A stretch of 21,272 bases of DNA. Origin: an uncultured Oscillibacter sp. (GTDB taxonomy: Bacteria; Bacillota; Clostridia; Oscillospirales; Oscillospiraceae). Each line of letters starts with the position of its first letter. Position 1 is the first letter of the stretch. Below, in pieces: positions 14,510 to 21,272 of this stretch. The notes beneath the pieces were generated by a model. That model did not search any database and was not told the DNA's origin. It saw only the letters and a list, made by a program, of their open reading frames with translations. The translations under genes and the position numbers were made by a program. Where the stretch lies: positions 1 to 21,272 of the forward strand of contig CAMHBH010000019.1 of assembly GCA_946183175.1 (NCBI GenBank), given 5' to 3'.

Positions 14510-16534
14510 ATGGAAGTTATTTTAGCCAAGAGCGCGGGGTTCTGCTACGGGGTACGGCGCGCTGTCGATTTAGCCCGCGAGACCGCGCGAAAACGCGGGG
14601 GCTGTTGGATGTTGGGCGACCTGATACACAACGCGCACGTCATAGAGGAACTGTCGGCGCTGGGGGTACGGCGCACGTCCGAGCCCGGGGACTTGCGCGC
14701 CGGGGACGTGGTGCTTGTGCGCTCCCACGGCGAGCGCAAGAGCGTGTTGGACGCCCTGACGGCGCACGGGGTGGAGTGCGTCGACGCGACGTGCCCGAAC
14801 GTGCGCCGGATACAGCAGATTGTCGCCGAAGCCGAGGCCCAAGGCCGACAGGCGGTGATTATCGGCGAACTGAATCACCCGGAAGTCATGGGCGTGGCGA
14901 GCTGGTGCCGCCGCCCGCTGGTACTCGACGGCCCCGACGCCGTGCGCGACTGGATGGAAAAAACGCCCGGTTTCCGGGAAATTCCGCTGACGGTCGTGGC
15001 GCAGACGACCTGTATCCGCGAAATTTTTGAAAACTCTTGGAAAATCTTAAAAAAAGAGTGTACAGACGCGAAAAAATATGATACAATCTGTAATGCCACG
15101 CAGAGGCGCCAGACGGAGGCGACCGAAATCGCCGCCCGCGCGGGCGTCATGGTGGTGGTCGGGGACCGCAAAAGCGCCAATACGCGCCACCTTGCCGAGA
15201 TTTGCCGGGACTTCTGCCCGCGCGTCGTACAGATTGAGACGGCGGCGGAACTCTCCCGGGACTTGTTCGCGGGGTGCGCCGTGGCGGGGCTGACGGCGGG
15301 CGCGTCCACGCCGGCGGGCATCATTAAGGAGGTATTTGCAACAATGAGCGAAGAATTTACCAACGAAGCAGTGACGGGCAGCACGGAGTCTGTCACGGAA
15401 GAACCCGCAACCCCGGCCCCGGCGGAGGCTGTCGAGCCCGCCAAGGAAGAACCCGCCAACGAATTTGAAGAAATGCTGAACAAGCAGTCCTTCCGGACTT
15501 TGAATACAGGCGAGAAGGTCACGGGCATTGTCAGGGCAATCACCACGAAGGAAGTAGAGGTCGACGTAGGGGCCAAGCAGACCGCCTACATCAAGTTCAG
15601 CGAGCTGAGCGACGACCCCAACGCCAACCCCGAGGACATCGTACACGTCGGCGACGAAATCGAGGCCTATATCGTGCGCGTCAACGACGTGGAGGGGTTC
15701 GCGGAGCTGTCGAAGCGCCGCCTGGACGCCCAGAAGAAGTGGGAGGAAGTCGAGAAGGCCGTCGAGGAAAAGACGATTCACGAGGGCGTCGTGACCGAGG
15801 AGAACAAGGGCGGTATCGTGGTACTCGTCGACGGAATCCGCGTATTCGTCCCGGCGTCGCAGAGCGGCAAGCCGCGCGGGGCTGACCTGTCGGCCATGCG
15901 CGGGCAGACGGTGCGCATCCGCATTACGGAGTTCAACCGGGCGCGCCGCCGCGTCGTCGGCTCCATCCGCGCCGTACAGGACGAGGAACGCCGCGCCGCG
16001 CAGGACAAGGTCTGGTCGGCCATCGAGGTCGGCAAGCGCTACAGCGGCGTGGTCAAGTCCATGACCTCCTACGGCGTGTTCGTCGACATCGGCGGCGTGG
16101 ACGGCATGGTGCACATCTCCGAATTGAGCTGGAGCCGCATTAAGGACCCGCGCGAGGTCTGCAAAGTCGGCGACACGCTGGACGTGTACGTCATCTCCTT
16201 CGACCCCGAGCGCCGTAAGATTTCGCTGGGCGTCAAGGACCACAACCGCGACCCGTGGCAGGACTTCCTCAACACCTACAAAGTCGGCGACGAGGCGTCC
16301 GTGCGGATTGTCAAGCTCATGCCGTTCGGGGCGTTCGCGGAAGTCGTGCCGGGCGTCGACGGGCTGATTCACATCTCCCAGATTGCCGACCACCGCGTCG
16401 AAAAGCCCGAGGACGAGCTGTCCGAGGGCCAGACCGTCAACGCGAGAATCACGAACATCGACGAGGAGCGCCAGAAGATTTCCCTCTCGATTCGCCAGGC
16501 TTCCCGCCAGCCCTACGAGGGCGACGCCGAATAA
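14510..16534 (+). CDS. ispH: IspH-ribosomal protein S1 fusion (HMBPP reductase / S1)
   Basis: Residues 1-278 are IspH, the 4Fe-4S enzyme making IPP and DMAPP in the last MEP-pathway step. Cluster cysteines are C12 (KSAGFCYGVRRAV), C95 (DATCPNVRR) and C194 (DTICNATQ). Substrate residues H40, H73, H123 and E125 (NHPEV), and S222-N224 are present. Residues 279-674 are S1: an acidic linker, then four S1 OB folds near 333-403, 420-485, 505-575 and 590-663. The best two contain YGVFVDIGGVDGMVHISELS and FGAFAEVVPGVDGLIHIS. Such fusions are known in Clostridia. ATG 14510 has GGGAGG upstream and a normal IspH N-terminus. The frame runs unbroken through the junction at 15344, where a second ribosome site may also yield free S1. 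Confidence 0.95.
   Translation: MEVILAKSAGFCYGVRRAVDLARETARKRGGCWMLGDLIHNAHVIEELSALGVRRTSEPGDLRAGDVVLVRSHGERKSVLDALTAHGVECVDATCPNVRRIQQIVAEAEAQGRQAVIIGELNHPEVMGVASWCRRPLVLDGPDAVRDWMEKTPGFREIPLTVVAQTTCIREIFENSWKILKKECTDAKKYDTICNATQRRQTEATEIAARAGVMVVVGDRKSANTRHLAEICRDFCPRVVQIETAAELSRDLFAGCAVAGLTAGASTPAGIIKEVFATMSEEFTNEAVTGSTESVTEEPATPAPAEAVEPAKEEPANEFEEMLNKQSFRTLNTGEKVTGIVRAITTKEVEVDVGAKQTAYIKFSELSDDPNANPEDIVHVGDEIEAYIVRVNDVEGFAELSKRRLDAQKKWEEVEKAVEEKTIHEGVVTEENKGGIVVLVDGIRVFVPASQSGKPRGADLSAMRGQTVRIRITEFNRARRRVVGSIRAVQDEERRAAQDKVWSAIEVGKRYSGVVKSMTSYGVFVDIGGVDGMVHISELSWSRIKDPREVCKVGDTLDVYVISFDPERRKISLGVKDHNRDPWQDFLNTYKVGDEASVRIVKLMPFGAFAEVVPGVDGLIHISQIADHRVEKPEDELSEGQTVNARITNIDEERQKISLSIRQASRQPYEGDAE
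15059..15087 (+). promoter_or_regulatory. Promoter-like sequence inside ispH
   Basis: TGTACA (15059-15064), a 17-nt spacer and TACAAT (15082-15087) with an extended -10 TG (TGATACAAT) lie in an unusually AT-rich patch about 260 nt before the S1 start. It could supply extra S1 transcript. This is a motif match only. Confidence 0.45.
15326..15346 (+). promoter_or_regulatory. rpsA: Internal Shine-Dalgarno and ATG for separate S1 translation
   Basis: AAGGAGGT (15326-15333) stands 10 nt before an in-frame ATG (15344) exactly at the IspH/S1 boundary. The ribosome site encodes Lys-Glu-Val of the IspH C-terminus. A 396-residue S1 could be made from here in addition to the fusion. Confidence 0.6.
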
Positions 16535-16541
16535 TCGCCCC

Positions 16542-16570
16542 CTCCCCCGTTCGCACGGGGGAGTTTTTTT
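16542..16570 (+). terminator. Strong intrinsic terminator after ispH-rpsA
   Basis: CTCCCCCGT (16542-16550), a TCGC loop, and ACGGGGGAG (16555-16563) form a perfect 9-bp stem followed by seven T residues. Confidence 0.95.
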
Positions 16571-16605
16571 GCCCCGCCGGCGGAGGGCATTCCCGAAGTC
16601 ACGGG

Positions 16606-16650
16606 GAGTTTTCCGCGCGCCGCGCGGGGAAAAGTCACATCGTGACGGAG
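16606..16650 (-). other. GC-rich hairpins near the end of the HD-GYP gene
   Basis: TTTTCC-GCGCGCCGCGCGG-GGAAAA (16610-16633) can fold as a stem with a 2-nt bulge, and GTCACATCGTGAC (16634-16646) is a 5-bp stem over the last codons of the leftward HD-GYP gene. No T-run follows on the minus strand, so a terminator role is uncertain. Confidence 0.35.
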
Positions 16651-17918
16651 GGGGCCGCCTTCGCCGTCCTGGACGCCTGATAGTGCGTCCCCGCGATACG
16701 CGAGGCCTTGTCGCGCAGGCGGTTGATTTCGTCGTAGTGCCCGCAGAGCAATTCGACTAGCGCCGGGTCGAGCGCGCCGCGTTCGGCGTCGCCGCGCAGT
16801 ACCGCCATACTGTTTTCTTTCGTCATTCCGGCGCGGTAGGGCCTGTCCTCCGTGATGGCCGAGAATACGTCCGCAACGGCCATAATCCGCGCGCCGGTGT
16901 CGAGTTCGTCGGCCCCGAAGTGGAACGGATACCCGCCGCCGTTCAGCTTTTCATGGTGGAAGGCCGCCCAGTCGGCGATTTTCTCAAAGCCCCGGACGTT
17001 CATCAGAATCAGGCGCGTGTAGTACGGGTGCTCCTTGACGATATTAAACTCCTCATCGTCCAGGGGCGCGGGCTTTTCCAGAATCCGCCGCGGGACTTTC
17101 AGCTTCCCCACGTCGTGGAGGTTCCCGGCGATTTCCATCATCAGGCGTTCCTCGCGCGACATCCCGGCCAGCGCCGCCAGCGCCCCCGCCGCCGCCGCTA
17201 CCCCCGCCGAGTGCCGCGCCGTGAAGGAACTGCGAAAGTCGATAATGCGCGACATTAACTGTGTCAGCACGACGGCGCGCTCCAGGGAAACGGTCGTGAT
17301 TTCGCCCGTAAAGAACAGCAGGAAGCGCGGGTTGAACAGCACGTCCAGCCAGACGTACTCCCGCTCGCTGACGCGGAGGAAGGCGTCGGAGGCCGCCGGA
17401 CAGAAGAGCGTGCCGCGGCAGGACGCCACGATGTCGCGGATTCTGCGCGACTGCGTCAGCGCGGGGCGGCGGGCGTCCAGCGACACCACGACCCGGTCGG
17501 CGAGGTAGACCACGCTCGAACAGCGCCAAAGGGCCTCCGTCTCCTCGTCCGCCCCGGCGCGGCAGTGCGCGAAACTCTGCCACGGGCACTGGCAGTATTC
17601 GATAACGTCGGCGACGCGGCGGAAGTAGGGGAGGCCCCGGAGCATGGACGCGCCCAGGGCCGCGATACGGTGCGCCTCGCGCTCGATGTCGCGCACGCCG
17701 CGCGGCTCGTCGTAGAGGATGGAGCCCACGTCGTGGAGCAGGGCGGCGTACACGCACAGCAGGCAGAATTGTTCCTCCATGCCCGTCTCGCGGGCGATTA
17801 AATAGGAAAGGTACGCGGTCTGCTCGTGGTGGTTCTCCAGGTCGGCGTTGATGAGGTTCATCGCCTCCGCCAGCGCGCCGAGCAGGGAGCGGATATCGGT
17901 AAAGTGGGAAGTGTCCAT
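16635..17918 (-). CDS. Tandem HD / HD-GYP domain protein (cyclic dinucleotide phosphodiesterase-like)
   Basis: This 427-residue soluble protein has two HD modules. The N-terminal one has ENHHEQTAYLSYLIARETG (residues 28-46), ALLHDVGSI (59-67) and H83. The C-terminal one (about 225-400) is HD-GYP: ARHSAGV (His236), AGNLHDVGKLKVP (HD 268-269), KEHPYY (His297), HHEKLNGGGYP (321-331) and AVADVFSAITEDRPYR (Asp350). The canonical HHExxDGxGYP here has Asn for Asp. Metal ligands look complete, so cleavage of c-di-GMP or a related dinucleotide is plausible but unproven. A promoter (TTGCCA/TATACT) overlaps an upstream in-frame ATG at 17960, so that start is excluded. ATG 17918 is preferred, and 17933 is possible. 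The gene converges on ispH-rpsA. Confidence 0.9.
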   Translation of the reverse strand: MDTSHFTDIRSLLGALAEAMNLINADLENHHEQTAYLSYLIARETGMEEQFCLLCVYAALLHDVGSILYDEPRGVRDIEREAHRIAALGASMLRGLPYFRRVADVIEYCQCPWQSFAHCRAGADEETEALWRCSSVVYLADRVVVSLDARRPALTQSRRIRDIVASCRGTLFCPAASDAFLRVSEREYVWLDVLFNPRFLLFFTGEITTVSLERAVVLTQLMSRIIDFRSSFTARHSAGVAAAAGALAALAGMSREERLMMEIAGNLHDVGKLKVPRRILEKPAPLDDEEFNIVKEHPYYTRLILMNVRGFEKIADWAAFHHEKLNGGGYPFHFGADELDTGARIMAVADVFSAITEDRPYRAGMTKENSMAVLRGDAERGALDPALVELLCGHYDEINRLRDKASRIAGTHYQASRTAKAAPSVTM

Positions 17919-17950
17919 AGTAAGGCCCGCCATTCTTCGGAATTTGCACG

Positions 17951-17979
17951 AGTATACCATGTCCGGGCGCGAATGGCAA
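17951..17979 (-). promoter_or_regulatory. Promoter of the HD/HD-GYP gene
   Basis: On the minus strand TTGCCA (17974-17979), a 17-nt spacer and TATACT (17951-17956). The start point near 17944 leaves a leader of about 26 nt to ATG 17918. Confidence 0.75.
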
Positions 17980-18027
17980 CCCGTATTCCGGAGTGACCCG
18001 CGGGGCCTGACCGCTTCGCGCGCGAAA

Positions 18028-18061
18028 GAACCGCGTACAGTCGGGAGGCTGTACGCGGTTC
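18028..18061 (-). terminator. Hairpin after the second carboxypeptidase gene
   Basis: GAACCGCGTACAG (18028-18040) and CTGTACGCGGTTC (18049-18061) form a perfect 13-bp stem with an 8-nt loop, 12 nt past the stop codon of the leftward gene. On the minus strand only TTTC follows, so it may act as a weak terminator or as a 3'-end stabiliser. Confidence 0.65.
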
Positions 18062-18072
18062 CGGATTGGGTG

Positions 18073-19548
18073 TCAGTTGAGGCAGTAGGCGCGGTACAGG
18101 AGGGTGTGGTCGGAGATGACGGCCCACTGTCCGGAGCCCTTGCCCGTCACGCAGATGAAGTTCTTGCCGTCCTTGCGGGTGGCGTAGCTGACGGCGCAGT
18201 TGCCCGACTGCCGGACGTAGCCCGTCTTCGCGCCCCGGATATCCAGCGTGGTGCCCGTGAAGCGGTCTTCGATACGCCGCAGGAACAGGTTCGACAGCGA
18301 GATACCTTTCTTATGTTCGGCGGTCGAGGACGTGCGGAACGTGCGCGCGCTGAGAATCACGCGGCAAATGGAATGGTTCATCGCGGCCTGCATGATGACG
18401 GCCATGTCGCGCATGGTGCAGTAGTGGTCGGGGTTGTAGAGGCCGATACAGTTCGTGAAGTGCGCGGTTTTGGAAATGCCGAGTTCCTCCAACTTCTGGT
18501 TCATGAGCTCTACGAAAGCCTCGTGAGACCCGGAGATGTGCCGCGCGAGCGCAAGACAGGCGTCGGCCCCGGAGGGGAGAATGCAGCCGTAGAGCAAATC
18601 GCGCACGGTGACGGTCTCCCAGCGCGAGAAACCCGCGATACTGCAATTGTTGGCGTAGCAGTAATCGGTGACGGGCTTCGTGATGGTGACTTTGGTGTCC
18701 ATGCCCTTGACGCCCTCGGGCGTGACTTTAATCAGCTTTTCGACGGCGACGAGGAGCGTCAAAACTTTCGTCATGGAGGCGGGCGAGACTTTCACGTCGG
18801 AATTGCGCTCGGCGTAGATGTACCCGGTATCGGCGTCGAGGAGCACGGCGTACTGGCTGCCGATTTCCGCCGACTGCCCCAATGTAATGGTTTTCGCCCC
18901 GCGCGCGGGGACGAATTTCTGTGCCGTGCCTCTGGTGGAGGCGTAGTCGGAAGTTTCGCCGGGGAGGAGGTTTTCGGGGTTCTCCGTGAGGGGGTCGACG
19001 GTGTCCGCGGCGGGTTTCGCGGGAGTACCGGCACTCGCCGCGGGTTTCGACTGCGACGGCATGGAAGAGGGGTAGGCATAGTTGCCCGTCGTGGGCAGGA
19101 GGTTTTCCGGATTCTCGGCGGCTTTGGGCTGGGCCTGTCCGGGGAGGAGGTTTTCGGGGTTCTCGTAGGCGTAGAAATCGGCCTCGGACGGCCCGCCGGA
19201 ATGGGCGGCCACCATGTCCGCAACTACGTCGGCTTTGAGGGCCTGGTCTCCGACGAGGGTGTCGCCGCCGTCGAACGTCTCGTCGAGAGAGGCGGAGTAG
19301 GAAGCGGTCAGCGGTTGGAGTTCCGGGGCGGACGCGCCGTGGAAGCGGGCCGAAATCGCCGAGGAGACCGGGAGCGCCAGCAGTCCGCAGAAGATGAACA
19401 GCAACAGGGTCAACTGTTTACGTTGCCGCTCCTTGCGGCGGTGTTTGGCCACGCGCCAGCGGCGGATACGCGCGCGCTCTCGTTCGCGCGCCTTGGATTC
19501 GGATTCCATCTTGTCCAGTTCGTCCAGGATTACTTGAAAATCGTCCAT
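18073..19548 (-). CDS. Membrane-anchored D-alanyl-D-alanine carboxypeptidase (S11 family) with repetitive linker
   Basis: A cytoplasmic N-terminus of about 45 residues, rich in Arg/Lys/Glu (ESKARERERARIRRWRVAKH), precedes one membrane helix (46-66, QLTLLLFIFCGLLALP). An extracellular linker (70-225) follows, then the S11 catalytic domain. It holds S258-M-T-K261 (SxxK), S326-G-A (SxN variant) and K441-T-G443 (KTG), with YNPDHYCTMRDMA typical of the family. It should trim D-Ala from peptidoglycan outside the cell. The linker contains ENPENLLP three times (near 129, 145 and 189). The start ATG 19548 has GGAGG upstream and lies 11 nt after the 98-residue gene's stop, so the two form an operon. 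There is no PBP5 C-terminal domain. Unlike the first carboxypeptidase it is tethered at its N-terminus. Confidence 0.92.
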   Translation of the reverse strand: MDDFQVILDELDKMESESKARERERARIRRWRVAKHRRKERQRKQLTLLLFIFCGLLALPVSSAISARFHGASAPELQPLTASYSASLDETFDGGDTLVGDQALKADVVADMVAAHSGGPSEADFYAYENPENLLPGQAQPKAAENPENLLPTTGNYAYPSSMPSQSKPAASAGTPAKPAADTVDPLTENPENLLPGETSDYASTRGTAQKFVPARGAKTITLGQSAEIGSQYAVLLDADTGYIYAERNSDVKVSPASMTKVLTLLVAVEKLIKVTPEGVKGMDTKVTITKPVTDYCYANNCSIAGFSRWETVTVRDLLYGCILPSGADACLALARHISGSHEAFVELMNQKLEELGISKTAHFTNCIGLYNPDHYCTMRDMAVIMQAAMNHSICRVILSARTFRTSSTAEHKKGISLSNLFLRRIEDRFTGTTLDIRGAKTGYVRQSGNCAVSYATRKDGKNFICVTGKGSGQWAVISDHTLLYRAYCLN

Positions 19549-19559
19549 AACGCCTCCAT

Positions 19560-19856
19560 TCAGGGATGACCGGGGAAGGGAACGCGATAGGGTTCCGCGC
19601 CCCGCTCCCGTACTTTCGTTTCCAGCCACGCCCGGAGGGCCCGTACGCCGTCCGGGGTCCAGGGGAATGTCTCCGTCTCGACCTGTTGCGCCTGTTCAAA
19701 GCAGATGTTCTCATAGACCCAGACTTGAATATGGGCGTCTTCCTTTCCCGGCCACGAGAACCGCTCGAAGCGGTACCGGAACGTGCCGACACTGCCGGGG
19801 TACACTTTCGCCTTGGTGAAGAAGGAGACGGAGAGGAAATCGAAGTCGGGTTCCAT
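19560..19856 (-). CDS. Hypothetical 98-residue protein
   Basis: I do not recognise a family. The protein is soluble, with no signal peptide, and rich in aromatic residues (DFDFLSVSFFTKAKVYPG, GTFRYRFERFSWPG). Its centre IQVWVYENICFEQAQQ and a C-terminal helix FPWTPDGVRALRAWLETKV suggest a small alpha/beta fold. It is supported as real by a near-consensus promoter 65 nt upstream, AAAGGATG before the ATG, and tight coupling (11 nt) to the carboxypeptidase gene downstream. Confidence 0.8.
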   Translation of the reverse strand: MEPDFDFLSVSFFTKAKVYPGSVGTFRYRFERFSWPGKEDAHIQVWVYENICFEQAQQVETETFPWTPDGVRALRAWLETKVRERGAEPYRVPFPGHP

Positions 19857-19921
19857 GAAATTCCATCCTTTCGGGTTCCGGGAAACCGGGATATTGGGCC
19901 GATTTCCCTAAAAGCCTGTTT

Positions 19922-19950
19922 ATCATACCAGATTTCGCCGGGTATGTCAA
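19922..19950 (-). promoter_or_regulatory. Sigma-A promoter of the 98-aa/carboxypeptidase operon
   Basis: On the minus strand a perfect TTGACA (19945-19950), a 17-nt spacer and TATGAT (19922-19927). Confidence 0.85.
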
Positions 19951-19970
19951 ACCCCGGACGAAAATATTTC

Positions 19971-19999
19971 TGTACAAATTTGGCGGCGTGTGCTATGAT
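19971..19999 (+). promoter_or_regulatory. Sigma-A promoter of the PLP enzyme gene
   Basis: TGTACA (19971-19976), 17-nt spacer and TATGAT (19994-19999) with an extended -10 TGC. It is divergent from, and only 20 nt away from, the leftward promoter. Confidence 0.75.
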
Positions 20000-20028
20000 T
20001 TGCCCATCACACGGAAAGAGGCGACAGC

Positions 20029-21272
20029 GTGAACGGACAGGACTTGAAAACGATGTACGCGAAACTCGGGATTGCCCCGGAAACTTACGACTACGCCGCG
20101 CGCGTACTCGACGGACTGCGCGCGCGGTTCGCGGAGATAGACCGCGTGGCGGAGTACAACCAGGCGAAGGTATTGGACGCCATGCGCCGGAACCGTGTCA
20201 GCGCGGCGCATTTCGCCGCCACGACCGGCTACGGCTACAACGACGAGGGCCGCGACAATTTAGAGCGCGTCTATGCCGACGTATTCCACACGGAGGCCGC
20301 GCTTGTAAGGCCGCAAATCACCTGCGGCACGCACGCGTTGACAATCGCCTTGTCGGCAAACTTACTCCCCGGCGACGAGTTACTGTCGCCCGTCGGCGCG
20401 CCCTACGATACTTTAGAGGAAGTTATCGGAATCCGGGAAAGCCGCTGTTCGCTCAAAGAGTACGGGGTCTCCTACCGACAGGCCGACTTGCGCCCCGACG
20501 GCACGTTCGACTACCCCGCAATCCGGGAGGCCATCGGGCCGCGTACGAAGCTAATCACGATTCAGCGCTCGAAGGGCTACGCCGTGCGCCCCTCGTTTTC
20601 GGTGGCGCAAATCGGGGAGTTGATAGCCTTCTGCCGCTCGGTCAAGCCCGGCGTGAAAATCATGGTCGATAACTGCTACGGGGAGTTCGTAGAACCCGTG
20701 GAGCCGTCGGACGTGGGCGCCGACATGGTCGTCGGGAGCCTCATTAAGAATCCGGGCGGCGGCCTCGCTCCGATTGGCGGCTATATCTGCGGTACGGCGG
20801 AGTGCGTGGAGCGTTGCGCGTATCGCCTCTCCGCGCCGGGCCTCGGACAGGAAGTCGGCGCGAATCTGGGCCTGATGTCGGCCTTCTATCAGGGGTTCTT
20901 CCTCGCGCCGACTGTCACGGCGGGCGCGCTCAAGGGCGCGATATTCGCCGCCTCGCTCTACGAACCACTCGGCTTTCCGTGCGTCCCGGCGGCCCCGGAG
21001 ACGCGCCACGACATCATACAGGCCGTGACGCTGGGCAGTCCGGAGGCTATGTCGGCGTTCTGCATGGGCATCCAGTCCGCCGCGCCCGTCGACAGCTACG
21101 TAACCCCCATCCCCGGCGAAATGCCCGGCTACGACGCGCCCGTCATCATGGCCGCGGGCGCGTTCGTACAGGGAAGCTCCATCGAACTCTCCGCCGACGG
21201 CCCCGTCCGCCCCCCCTACGCCGTCTACTTTCAGGGCGGCTTGACGTGGTACCACGCAAAGACCGGAATCTT
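20029..21272 (+). CDS. PLP-dependent enzyme, aluminium-resistance / methionine gamma-lyase family (3' end beyond window)
   Basis: This frame runs 414 codons from GTG 20029 to the window edge without a stop. It is a fold-type I PLP enzyme of the family annotated as aluminium resistance protein or methionine gamma-lyase family. The N-terminal HFAATTGYGYNDEGRDNLER (residues 61-80) and TCGTHALTIALSANLLPGDE (98-117) bind cofactor phosphate. MVDNCYGEF supplies Asp214 for the pyridine nitrogen, and GSLIKNPGGGLAPIGGYI holds the Schiff-base Lys240. The C-terminal PYAVYFQGGLTWYHAKTGI is near the family end, so only a few residues should be missing. GTG is favoured over ATG 20053 because GGAAAGAGG lies about 8 nt before it. 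The true substrate is unproven; a carbon-sulfur lyase reaction is likely from family knowledge. Confidence 0.92.
   Translation, partial: MNGQDLKTMYAKLGIAPETYDYAARVLDGLRARFAEIDRVAEYNQAKVLDAMRRNRVSAAHFAATTGYGYNDEGRDNLERVYADVFHTEAALVRPQITCGTHALTIALSANLLPGDELLSPVGAPYDTLEEVIGIRESRCSLKEYGVSYRQADLRPDGTFDYPAIREAIGPRTKLITIQRSKGYAVRPSFSVAQIGELIAFCRSVKPGVKIMVDNCYGEFVEPVEPSDVGADMVVGSLIKNPGGGLAPIGGYICGTAECVERCAYRLSAPGLGQEVGANLGLMSAFYQGFFLAPTVTAGALKGAIFAASLYEPLGFPCVPAAPETRHDIIQAVTLGSPEAMSAFCMGIQSAAPVDSYVTPIPGEMPGYDAPVIMAAGAFVQGSSIELSADGPVRPPYAVYFQGGLTWYHAKTGI

Noticed and set aside
1..21272. Apparent excess of GTAC
   Set aside because: Sampled stretches show about twice the random expectation, but this is largely explained by frequent Tyr TAC, Val GTA and Arg CGT codons in these frames. 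It is much weaker than the GATC absence.

Overview
The window is a GC-rich (roughly 60% by eye) bacterial chromosome segment. Its gene content points to a spore-forming, low-branching member of the Clostridia, most like the Oscillospiraceae/Ruminococcaceae. The pointers are a ScpA with the long N-terminus typical of that group, a DUF2953 gene next to a GerW/YtfJ-type sporulation gene, a sporulation-type D-Ala-D-Ala carboxypeptidase beside rluB, and the clostridial IspH-ribosomal protein S1 fusion. The taxonomic placement is inference from gene content, not from a marker search. Layout: (1) Positions 1-844 look like accessory DNA. A truncated secreted Cys/His hydrolase-like protein reads leftward, and a small XRE-type repressor reads rightward. 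Three nearly identical palindromes lie between them and are probable operators. (2) From a clear sigma-A promoter at 908-936, a long rightward housekeeping run follows: M50 site-2 protease, scpA, scpB (with an unusual repetitive tail), DUF2953, gerW/ytfJ, D-Ala-D-Ala carboxypeptidase, rluB, RpiR/SIS regulator, HI0933-type flavoprotein, cmk and plsC. Most gaps are a few bases and several genes overlap by 4 nt, so much of it is probably co-transcribed. A bidirectional hairpin at 10346-10372 ends it. (3) Positions 10380-14469 hold an extra module: a leftward 641-residue protein built almost wholly of degenerate 13-residue repeats, and a divergent rightward pair made of a stand-alone cyclic-nucleotide-binding domain without a DNA-binding domain and a PAS-class III nucleotide cyclase. 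This module separates cmk-plsC from the ispH-rpsA fusion gene, which often lie close together in related bacteria. (4) ispH-rpsA (14510-16534) carries an internal promoter-like sequence and an internal Shine-Dalgarno/ATG before the S1 part, and ends at a strong terminator. (5) Two leftward units follow: a tandem HD/HD-GYP protein, and an operon of a 98-residue orphan plus a second, membrane-anchored D-Ala-D-Ala carboxypeptidase. A divergent rightward PLP enzyme of the aluminium-resistance/methionine gamma-lyase family runs off the right end. Working together: chromosome condensation (ScpAB), spore and cell-wall maturation (GerW, carboxypeptidases), nucleotide and lipid supply (Cmk, PlsC), isoprenoid synthesis and translation (IspH-S1) form the conserved core. 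The cyclase, cNMP-binding protein and HD-GYP protein suggest local nucleotide second-messenger signalling. The most unusual sequence-level observation is that I found no GATC tetranucleotide anywhere in the 21,272 bases, although GATA, GATT, GATG, AATC, TATC and CATC are all common.
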